Shown here: positions 1-5,553 of the stretch, in pieces
Position numbering within the stretch: position 1 is the first letter of the stretch
Layout of the letters: each line of letters begins with the position of its first letter
Source: Pseudobdellovibrionaceae bacterium
GTDB lineage: Bacteria; Bdellovibrionota; Bdellovibrionia; Bdellovibrionales; JAMPXM01
Length of the DNA: 10,365 nt
Assembly (NCBI GenBank): GCA_022843085.1
Contig: JALHOI010000067.1
Span: 1 to 10,365, forward strand
Direction of reading: 5' to 3'
Notes under the pieces: generated by a model
What the model saw: the letters and a program-made list of their open reading frames with translations, nothing else
What the model was told of the DNA's origin: nothing
The model's database searches: none
Position numbers and translations under genes: made by a program

Positions 1-2
1 GT

Positions 3-422
3 GCGACCGAGGCACGGGAAACAGCAGATGGTCTTTACTTTCGAATCGGGCCCAAAGCGACAGCTCGGCTGACAATGCACTCGAACAAAGACCGAAAGTG
101 GATTTCCAACTATGATTTTACACGCATGACGTCTCGGATGTTGGTCACTCTCGAAAACCCGATTCAGCTTCAAACGATTGCAAATCGCGAGACGTCGGTA
201 AACTTGGCAAGTGCGACACCTCAATCTCTCGCAGAAATTCCTCGGGATGCGGGAAGCACTTGGAACCAAGTTCTACTCTCGGGTCTCGTGCTCACGCGCG
301 AAACGAACACTGCGAATGTAACTGAACTCAATATGTCTGTTTTGGAGGCCCGTCGACTCGGCCAGCCGATGACCGACGCGCGATGCCTGAATCCCTACGG
401 CCACACACCGTGTCCCGAGTAA
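3..422 (+). CDS. C-terminal part of an unrecognised protein (5' end outside window)
   Basis: The reading frame is open from the first complete codon of the window to the TAA at 420-422, giving 139 residues. An internal ATG at 75 has no Shine-Dalgarno sequence in front of it, so this is more likely the 3' end of a longer gene than a complete small gene. I do not recognise the family. The visible part has no strong membrane segment. It is rich in Thr, Asn and Arg, and ends in a short tail with two Cys about nine residues apart (RCLNPYGHTPCPE). In an exported protein such a pair could form a disulfide, but export cannot be judged without the N terminus. The next gene begins 138 bases downstream on the same strand. 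Confidence covers the existence of a coding region, not a function. Confidence 0.55.
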   Translation, partial: ATEARETADGLYFRIGPKATARLTMHSNKDRKWISNYDFTRMTSRMLVTLENPIQLQTIANRETSVNLASATPQSLAEIPRDAGSTWNQVLLSGLVLTRETNTANVTELNMSVLEARRLGQPMTDARCLNPYGHTPCPE

Positions 423-560
423 GCTCGGCCGCCAACTAGCCGGCATCGCGCGCTTCCGGTGCAGGGCCACGTCTACCGTTGAAAGTTTTATCGCGCGGCG
501 CGGGGCCAGGGCCTATCAGCCTCGCGGTCGGCTCGCATCAAGCTTGCACAGATCGAGCAC

Positions 561-1568
561 ATGAAAACGAATTTGCAGAAAAACGGCAACGGAGCTTACC
601 GTGTTGGATTGGTCGCCGTCATGGCCGCGCTTTTTTCGCCTTTGATGAGTATGACTGCATCTGCTGGGTCTGTCGTTCTGGCGCCTTTTAAAGATGAGCT
701 TTACCAAAATCGTCCCTACGATGGCGTGCTTCGGCGGTGTGATGCCCCCCTCAACGCGCGAACATTGAAACTACCGGCCATGAATGGACGACATATTGTT
801 TACGCGTTTGACGAACAAACAGACGTCAACGGGCGCGATGTTCCAGGCCCCGGAGGCAAGTGGCAAAACGTCGCCAAAGAGAAGTACATCACGCGACTTA
901 GCGACGGTGACCAGCGAAAATTCGACTTGAAGGTCGATACGCCCTCGGGCGCCCGCGTTCTTCAGAACAACGAAGTCGGAAACCCGAACGGTGCGAAATT
1001 TGCCGTCATCTTTATTCACGGCGCGGCCGGCATTTACGCCAACCGCGATCTGGGAACTCAAGACGAATCATTCAGTGGCAATTTCAATCGCTTAAAAAAC
1101 TTGGTCGTGCAAAATGGAGGCGTTTACTACACGCCGTCGATCAGCGATTTCGCGGTCAAAGGTCCGCAAGATGTTACGGGCTTGATTCAACATATTGGTC
1201 GCGTGGCTCCGGGTGCTCCGATCGTACTTTCGTGCGCCTCAAGCGGCGGCGCTGTCTGTGCCGGCGTTGCGAATTCGCAGGACGCTGCCAAACTTCTTTC
1301 GGGCATCATCGTGATGGGTGCCTCTTGGGGAATGGGATTCATCGGTTCACCCGCCCACAAAGCACGGGTGCCGGTTGTGTTCTCACAGGGCACATGCGAT
1401 CGCGGAAATCCTTACGATCGACTCTTTGGTGTTTTTCATGAGGTCTTGAAACGCGATGACACCTACCCGACACGCTTTCAAGGTTTCGCCGACGGCGTTC
1501 ACGGTACGCCCATCCGAATGATGGACTGGCGCAACACACTGAACTGGATTTTCTCAGTCGAACGCTAG
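561..1568 (+). CDS. Secreted alpha/beta-hydrolase-like protein
   Basis: A 335-residue protein with a Sec-type signal peptide: a polar, basic N-region (residues 1-14), a hydrophobic stretch (15-31), and a likely signal peptidase I site after Ala35 (TASA before Gly36). The mature part looks like an alpha/beta hydrolase. A strand leads into an oxyanion-type HGAAG turn at 153-157. The probable nucleophile elbow is C225-A-S-S-G-G230, with Ser227 as candidate nucleophile. Asp280 (TCDRG) and His314 (GVHGTP) fall where the acid and histidine of a triad are expected. This elbow departs from the usual GxSxG because Cys takes the first small-residue position. Cys60, 225, 233 and 279 could form disulfides in the periplasm. 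The substrate cannot be inferred. No good ribosome-binding site precedes the ATG, but the signal peptide supports this start. It converges on the minus-strand gene ending at 1582. Confidence 0.8.
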   Translation: MKTNLQKNGNGAYRVGLVAVMAALFSPLMSMTASAGSVVLAPFKDELYQNRPYDGVLRRCDAPLNARTLKLPAMNGRHIVYAFDEQTDVNGRDVPGPGGKWQNVAKEKYITRLSDGDQRKFDLKVDTPSGARVLQNNEVGNPNGAKFAVIFIHGAAGIYANRDLGTQDESFSGNFNRLKNLVVQNGGVYYTPSISDFAVKGPQDVTGLIQHIGRVAPGAPIVLSCASSGGAVCAGVANSQDAAKLLSGIIVMGASWGMGFIGSPAHKARVPVVFSQGTCDRGNPYDRLFGVFHEVLKRDDTYPTRFQGFADGVHGTPIRMMDWRNTLNWIFSVER

Positions 1569-1581
1569 GGTGCAGCGCAGA

Positions 1582-2016
1582 TCAAAGAGTGCTTGATTCG
1601 AATTTTGATAAGACTTTTTGAGTTTCGGCGTCGGCTGGCGCCGACGAATGTTCGTGGATGACTTTCCATGCGGCATCCACCTTTTCCAAAATCCACGTAT
1701 GCCGATTGGTCAGTGCTCGAAGTTTTCTGCCAGTTGCATCGACCGCTGAATACGTGACAAAGGCAGACCCCGAGCAAAACTGGTCGCCTAACTGAAATCG
1801 GATATCCTCAAAATCGACAACGACACGTTCACTATTAAGAGAAGAAAACCAATCCTCAGCGGTCTTATGCCAGACGGCAAAGCTCTCGATCGACCAAACG
1901 TCCCAGGCATCAAAAATGCGAACCTGCTTACTGTAGAGCGACGTGAAATGATCAGCATTCTTTTCGTAAACGGCCGCCTTATAAGCCGCAGTAAATTCAA
2001 GCACAGGATTAGTCAT
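1582..2016 (-). CDS. NTF2/SnoaL-like domain protein (DUF4440/SgcJ type)
   Basis: A 144-residue single-domain protein of the NTF2-like cone-shaped fold. An N-terminal helix starts LEFTAAYKAA, followed by the pattern of a Trp/Asp-rich loop (residues 34-44). The C-terminal strands carry the family signature, a Thr/Trp strand (HTWILEK, 106-112) and then WKVIHEHSSAP (117-127), typical of the SnoaL_3/DUF4440 group. These domains bind small hydrophobic ligands or act as isomerases or hydrolases, and many have no known substrate, so no reaction is assigned. No signal peptide is visible, so it is probably cytoplasmic. Its ATG overlaps the trmB stop in the four-base arrangement ATGA (2013-2016 on the minus strand), which suggests translational coupling to trmB and explains the lack of its own ribosome-binding site. 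The TGA stop lies 13 bases from the stop of the convergent hydrolase gene. Confidence 0.85.
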   Translation of the reverse strand: MTNPVLEFTAAYKAAVYEKNADHFTSLYSKQVRIFDAWDVWSIESFAVWHKTAEDWFSSLNSERVVVDFEDIRFQLGDQFCSGSAFVTYSAVDATGRKLRALTNRHTWILEKVDAAWKVIHEHSSAPADAETQKVLSKFESSTL

Positions 2017-2726
2017 CGGCCGGTCGCCGACTTTTCATAGCGGCAGTAGAAAATTGGCTGCCCTTTCTGCAAAAATAAACTTTCGAAATGCGTGATGAAA
2101 TTTTCAGTCGCCCAAGCCGATTTATGAAGGTCGCGAGTGGCTCGAAGCTTTTGAAACTGCGACGCCTCAAAAATCGGCAACGCCCAGTCGTAATAATCTT
2201 CGGAATCGGTTTTGAAGTTGATGAATGAACCCGGTCGCATGAGGCCCCAAAGTATCTTTAAAAATTCGGGTTGGATAAGGCGGTGCTTCCAGTCGCGCTG
2301 GCGCGGCCACGGATCTGGATGGTGAATGAAGACGTGGTTCAATTCTTCGTCTGCAAAAATATCTTCGAGGCACGAAGCATCGTAGCGAACAATCCGCGCG
2401 TTGGTCGCGCCCGCGTTGCGAGCACGGCGAATCGATTGAATGAGTGGTTTGTACTTCACTTCCATACCGATCAGCGACCGATCGGCAGCGGAGGACGCAC
2501 GGTGAGCAAAAAAATATCCGTTGCCCGTTCCGATCTCGAGGTCGAGGGGATCGGCCGGGGATTTTCCGTACGTCTTGCGCCAGGCTCCGCGATGTTCTTT
2601 GGCGCGCTCTTCGTCATAAGCCCATTCGGCGAATTTTCCGTTGAGAGCAATCACGTACTCAGTTGGGTTTGGCAAAGTTTTGGTTTCAACAAGACGTGGT
2701 CGACGAATTCGCTGCGGCTGATCCAT
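2013..2726 (-). CDS. trmB: tRNA (guanine-N7-)-methyltransferase TrmB
   Basis: TrmB methylates N7 of guanine 46 in the variable loop of many tRNAs, using S-adenosylmethionine, in the cytoplasm. The 237-residue protein has the usual length and motif order. The SAM-binding motif I is LEIGTGNG (63-70). An acidic strand end follows at GMEVK (87-91). The family signature is HHPDPWPRQR (135-144) followed by HRLIQPEF. FKTD lies at 171-174, and the C-terminal segment has the T-x-F-E...G pattern (Thr212 to Gly222). The common FPDPWPKKRH form is slightly altered (IHHPDPWPRQRDWKHR), with the key Pro, Asp and Trp kept. A weak AGGG lies about seven bases before the ATG. It is divergent from ggt, with 152 bases between the starts, and is followed by an overlapping NTF2-like gene. 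Confidence 0.95.
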   Translation of the reverse strand: MDQPQRIRRPRLVETKTLPNPTEYVIALNGKFAEWAYDEERAKEHRGAWRKTYGKSPADPLDLEIGTGNGYFFAHRASSAADRSLIGMEVKYKPLIQSIRRARNAGATNARIVRYDASCLEDIFADEELNHVFIHHPDPWPRQRDWKHRLIQPEFLKILWGLMRPGSFINFKTDSEDYYDWALPIFEASQFQKLRATRDLHKSAWATENFITHFESLFLQKGQPIFYCRYEKSATGR

Positions 2727-2864
2727 CGCCGGACCCTAGCAGCTACCGATAGACTCGTTCAAGTGCGCCGTTTCTCGGGTAAGTGCGGCTCAAACTGAGA
2801 GTTAGCTGGAATCCTCGTTGCGATCTAAAGTTCTGGGGTGCAAAACATTCGGTGGACCAACATT

Positions 2865-2870
2865 GAAGGA
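2865..2870 (+). promoter_or_regulatory. Ribosome-binding site of ggt
   Basis: GAAGGA stands eight bases before the TTG at 2879. There is no ATG or GTG nearby in frame that would keep the basic N-region, so this site decides the TTG start of the gamma-glutamyltransferase gene. Confidence 0.75.
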
Positions 2871-2878
2871 GCCACCCA

Positions 2879-4687
2879 TTGAAAAAAAGATCGAAGATCG
2901 ACCAAGCACAACTTTCTGCGGGACGTTTGGGTAAAATCGGTCAGACCGCGTTTGCTCTTGTCGCGTTCAGCACGGCTGTTTTCGTTTCTCGACCCGCTTT
3001 GACGCTGCCCTTTACAACCGCCGAATTTGCAGTTGCGAGCCCGTCGCCATTTGCGGCAGGCGTTGCAAATGAAATTGCGAAAGCCGGTGGAAACGTGTTC
3101 GATCAAGCTGTAGCCGTCGCACTGTCAATGGCTGTGACTCACCCCTACTACGCATCGATTGGCGGGGGCGGTTTTGCTGTTTTGCGGAAGCAGAATGCAA
3201 ATGCCCCCTCTACCGTCGAGGTGATCGATTTTCGTGAAGTGGCGCCGATGGCGACCGACCGCTTAACATTCGTTGGGAAAGACCCAAACTCAGCAACCCA
3301 GGGCGGCCTGGCATCAGGTGTGCCTGGCGTACCGGCCGGCCTTCACGCCGTTCATAAAAAGTACGGAAAGATCGCGTGGAAAAAACTTTTCGCACCTGCG
3401 CTGCGACTCGCCGATCGTGGTTTTGCCGTGAGCGGCGAGTGGGCCTCGCAAACGAAAGAGTCGTTCGGAGACTTTAACCCTGCCGGTCAGACTGCCTTTG
3501 GCCGCGTCGTGCTTGATAAAACGAAGCCGCCCAAAAAGCGGTTCGAACCACTTCAGGCCGGGACAATTCTGAAACAACCTCGGCTGGCGAAGGCACTCCG
3601 GCTGATGCGCGACCGCGGTGCAGCCGCTTTTTATAAGGGCCCGATTGCAAAGGACATTATCAAAACAGTGGCGACTACAGGTGGTCTTATGTCGGCCGAA
3701 GATTTGAAAGCCTATGCGGCTGAATGGCGAGCGCCCCTGCGCCGCACGTGGCGAGGCTACGACCTGGCGCTGATGCCGCCACCTTCAAGCGGCGGACTCA
3801 TCATCGCGCAGGGCCTCGAACTTCTCGACCGCATCGAGGCCAAGCTGGGTGTGCCTGCGCCACTTTCAGCCAACGAAGCGCACATCTGGGGTGAAGCTTT
3901 GAAGCTTGCGTTCGCAGCACGAGGTCAGATGGGTGACCCGATGGGTTCAAACTCAATGAACGATTTAGGTCACCAATTGTTACAAGGCCCGCGCTTGGAT
4001 CGCCTCGCAAAACTCGTTCAAAGCGATCGTGCGATCGAGGTAAAGTCGAGCAAGTCACCGGATCTAAAAGAGGCGACCACGCCCGCCGTCTCGTTGCCCG
4101 CGGAAGAAACGACCGAAACGACCCACTTTTCTCTAGCAGACCGCGAGGGCAATGCCGTGGCATGGACCACGACCCTCAACGGCAGCTACGGAAGCGGCGT
4201 GGTGACGGATGAATTTGGTATCGCACTCAACGACGAGATGGATGACTTTGCGACCCAGCCGGGGCAACCGAACCAGTATGGCCTGATTCAAGGCGAAGCC
4301 AATGCGGTGGCCCCTGGTAAACGACCGCTTTCGTCGATGAGTCCTACGATCATCGAAAAAGATGGGCAGTTTTTTGCGACACTCGGTGCGCCGGGCGGTC
4401 CACGAATTCCAAGCGCGATTTACCAAACCATTATTCGTATCATTACCCAAGGGGCAAACGCGGAAGAAGCGGTTGTCCAGCCGCGAGTTCATCATCAGTT
4501 TTTGCCGGATGCTTTGGTGTATGACGCGAAAAAATTCGCCCCCGAGGTCTTAGCAAAACTCAAAAGTTTTGGTCACGAAACCAAAGATGCGTGGGTCGCC
4601 AAAGTTTATCTTGTGAAACGAACGCCTGACGGGCTGCTCGAAGCCGCGGCGGATCCACGCGGTGAAGCCGCGGCCGGAGGTCGCTAG
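2879..4687 (+). CDS. ggt: Gamma-glutamyltransferase (glutathione hydrolase proenzyme)
   Basis: An N-terminal nucleophile hydrolase that removes the gamma-glutamyl group from glutathione and related amides, or transfers it to an acceptor, normally in the periplasm. The 602-residue precursor starts at TTG with a good Shine-Dalgarno sequence. A basic start (MKKRSK) and a hydrophobic stretch (about 22-36) form a signal peptide with probable cleavage near 40-45. Large-subunit landmarks are GNVFDQAVA (72-80), GGGG (95-98) and FRE with the glutamate-binding Arg119. Self-cleavage is expected before Thr414 in the TTHFS motif, giving a small subunit of 189 residues, close to the E. coli 190. By comparison with E. 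coli, catalytic and binding residues Thr432 and Asn434 (TLN), Asp455 (DEMDDF), Ser485-Ser486 (KRPLSSMSPT) and the GAPGG loop (503-507) are all present, so the enzyme should be active. Its TAG overlaps the next start. Confidence 0.95.
   Translation: MKKRSKIDQAQLSAGRLGKIGQTAFALVAFSTAVFVSRPALTLPFTTAEFAVASPSPFAAGVANEIAKAGGNVFDQAVAVALSMAVTHPYYASIGGGGFAVLRKQNANAPSTVEVIDFREVAPMATDRLTFVGKDPNSATQGGLASGVPGVPAGLHAVHKKYGKIAWKKLFAPALRLADRGFAVSGEWASQTKESFGDFNPAGQTAFGRVVLDKTKPPKKRFEPLQAGTILKQPRLAKALRLMRDRGAAAFYKGPIAKDIIKTVATTGGLMSAEDLKAYAAEWRAPLRRTWRGYDLALMPPPSSGGLIIAQGLELLDRIEAKLGVPAPLSANEAHIWGEALKLAFAARGQMGDPMGSNSMNDLGHQLLQGPRLDRLAKLVQSDRAIEVKSSKSPDLKEATTPAVSLPAEETTETTHFSLADREGNAVAWTTTLNGSYGSGVVTDEFGIALNDEMDDFATQPGQPNQYGLIQGEANAVAPGKRPLSSMSPTIIEKDGQFFATLGAPGGPRIPSAIYQTIIRIITQGANAEEAVVQPRVHHQFLPDALVYDAKKFAPEVLAKLKSFGHETKDAWVAKVYLVKRTPDGLLEAAADPRGEAAAGGR
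4676..4680 (+). promoter_or_regulatory. Ribosome-binding site of the DUF486 gene, inside the 3' end of ggt
   Basis: GGAGG, six bases before the GTG at 4687, lies within the last codons of ggt. It supports the GTG start for the overlapping membrane-protein gene and lets translation restart at the ggt stop. Confidence 0.75.
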
Positions 4688-5088
4688 TGGATTTCGGCGG
4701 TTCGCCCGTCGAGGTCGCACGTGCCTTTTCATTAAGGACGCTCTTTTCGACCATTGCACTTTTGATCGGTTCAAATATTTTTATGACGTTTGCTTGGTAC
4801 GGGCTTATCAAGCCGATGGCCACGCGCCCGCTTTACATCGTTATCGCCGCAAGCTGGGGCATCGCATTTTTTGAGTACTGTCTGATGGTTCCCGCCAACC
4901 GCATTGGAGCCACAGGTTTTTCAATGGCGCAGTTGCGACTGATTCAAGAAGTTGTTTCGCTAACCGTTTTCGTCGCATTTCTTTCTGTTTACCTGAAAGA
5001 GCCGCTGAAGCTTGATTACCTCTGGGCCGGACTGTGTCTTGTTGGCGCCGTGTATTTCGTCTTTCGCGGATTCGGAACGTCTGCCTAG
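4687..5088 (+). CDS. DUF486 / DMT-like small membrane protein
   Basis: A 133-residue inner-membrane protein with about four transmembrane helices (roughly 17-38, 48-68, 84-103 and 110-128). It matches the DUF486 family, which resembles small drug/metabolite transporters. Signature segments are SNIFMTFAWYG (29-39), SWGIAFFEYCLMVPANR (56-72), QLRLIQEVVSL (82-92), KEPLK (104-108) and the final helix. Family members are usually about 110-115 residues; the extra 15 or so at the N terminus come from the GTG start, but no other ATG, GTG or TTG codon lies in a better place and the ribosome-binding site supports this one. The stop of ggt and this start share one base (TAGTG), so the genes are very likely co-expressed. 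No substrate is established for the family, and a role linked to GGT products is only a guess from the pairing. Confidence 0.88.
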   Translation: MDFGGSPVEVARAFSLRTLFSTIALLIGSNIFMTFAWYGLIKPMATRPLYIVIAASWGIAFFEYCLMVPANRIGATGFSMAQLRLIQEVVSLTVFVAFLSVYLKEPLKLDYLWAGLCLVGAVYFVFRGFGTSA

Positions 5089-5131
5089 GTTGAACTTAGG
5101 TTGATCGGCCCCGCGGTGCTGCGTTCCAGGC

Positions 5132-5169
5132 AAAAAAAAGCCCCAATCCAAAGATTGGGGAACCTTTTT
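5132..5169. terminator. Bidirectional rho-independent terminator
   Basis: A perfect 8-bp stem, CCCCAATC (5141-5148) and GATTGGGG (5153-5160), encloses a CAAA loop. An eight-A tract lies at 5132-5139 and five Ts at 5165-5169. On the minus strand the stem is followed after one base by eight Ts, a strong terminator for the lipoprotein gene that stops at 5213. On the plus strand the T tract begins four bases after the stem, which should still serve the ggt-DUF486 unit ending at 5088. Confidence 0.9.
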
Positions 5170-5212
5170 GCCGAAGCTCGGTTTGACGGCTTAGGCTGTG
5201 CACAACTTTGAT

Positions 5213-5440
5213 CTAGTTCGCTGCTGGAGTTGCATCTGGAGCAGGAGCTGCCGAACCATCAGTGGCTGGTGCCATTGTGTCAGCTGGAGCTGCTGCGCCG
5301 TCAACCGGAGCTGGAGCCGCGTCTACCGCCGGTGCTTCAGTTGCTGGTGGTGTTGCTGCGGGTTGTTCAGAGCACTTCGAGCAACCAGTTAATGTCAGAG
5401 CTGAAGCGATGACGACAAATGCAAATGCGTGACGGAACAT
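5213..5440 (-). CDS. Small Ala/Pro-rich lipoprotein
   Basis: A 75-residue lipoprotein precursor. The signal peptide (MFRHAFAFVVIASA) leads to a clear lipobox, LTGC, with the lipidated Cys at position 20, so the mature part is only 56 residues. Ser at mature position 2 favours outer-membrane sorting under the E. coli rule. A second Cys follows three residues later (CSKC). The rest is low complexity, made of Ala, Pro, Asp, Thr and Val in loose repeats such as APAVD, APAPVD and AAPADT, and is probably disordered. No function is recognisable; it may act as a tether or spacer at the envelope. A strong AGGAGA (5449-5454) lies eight bases before the ATG and a strong terminator follows the gene, both signs of a well-expressed gene. 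It lies 113 bases downstream of the CDF transporter gene on the same strand, with its own structured leader between. Confidence 0.85.
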   Translation of the reverse strand: MFRHAFAFVVIASALTLTGCSKCSEQPAATPPATEAPAVDAAPAPVDGAAAPADTMAPATDGSAAPAPDATPAAN

Positions 5441-5448
5441 GTTTTTTT

Positions 5449-5454
5449 CTCCTG
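5449..5454 (-). promoter_or_regulatory. Ribosome-binding site of the small lipoprotein
   Basis: AGGAGA on the minus strand, eight A-rich bases before the ATG at 5440. It is the strongest ribosome-binding site on this strand of the window and lies only five bases from the inner end of the inverted repeat at 5460-5518. Confidence 0.75.
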
Positions 5455-5459
5455 TTGGT

Positions 5460-5518
5460 GCTCGAACATTGAGAAAGACGTCTGTACTTAGGCGCCTCTA
5501 GATGCGGAATGTTCGAGC
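5460..5518. repeat. 11-bp perfect inverted repeat in the lipoprotein leader
   Basis: GCTCGAACATT (5460-5470) is the exact reverse complement of AATGTTCGAGC (5508-5518), with 37 bases between. The spacer holds three perfect palindromes: AGACGTCT (5476-5483), AGGCGCCT (5490-5497) and TCTAGA (5497-5502). The core CGAACATT occurs a third time, in the same orientation as the right arm, at 5542-5549. It could be a leader hairpin next to the ribosome-binding site or a set of protein-binding half-sites; the sequence alone does not decide. Confidence 0.6.
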
Positions 5519-5524
5519 GATATA
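5519..5524 (-). promoter_or_regulatory. Candidate -10 element for the small lipoprotein
   Basis: TATATC on the minus strand would place the transcript start inside the outer arm of the inverted repeat, about 70 bases before the ATG. No convincing -35 hexamer lies 16-18 bases upstream, where the sequence is a T run after CGAACA. This is a weak call. Confidence 0.3.
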
Positions 5525-5553
5525 GGGTTCATATCTAAAAAAATGTTCGGTGG

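Noticed and set aside
75..422. Complete small gene starting at the ATG at 75
   Set aside because: There is no ribosome-binding site and the frame is open to the window edge, so a partial longer gene is more likely, though not proven.
423..560. Terminator or promoter between the first gene and the hydrolase
   Set aside because: A TTGAAA at 479-484 has no -10 at proper spacing, and the GC-rich dyads such as GCCGGC are too short and lack a T tract.
1569..1581. Terminator between the convergent hydrolase and NTF2-like genes
   Set aside because: No stem of useful length with a T tract is visible around the 13-base gap.
2271..2798. 175-codon open frame on the + strand over trmB
   Set aside because: It is fully antisense to the clearly recognised trmB, with no ribosome-binding site or family pattern.
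5460..5518. Inverted repeat as ends of a small mobile element (MITE) or an attachment site
   Set aside because: The whole span is only 59 bases, no flanking target duplication is evident, and no mobile gene is nearby.
5460..5518. LexA-type operator because of the GAAC/GTTC cores
   Set aside because: The two half-sites are separated by 37 bases, not the four bases of the Bacillus-type box, so the known operator does not fit.
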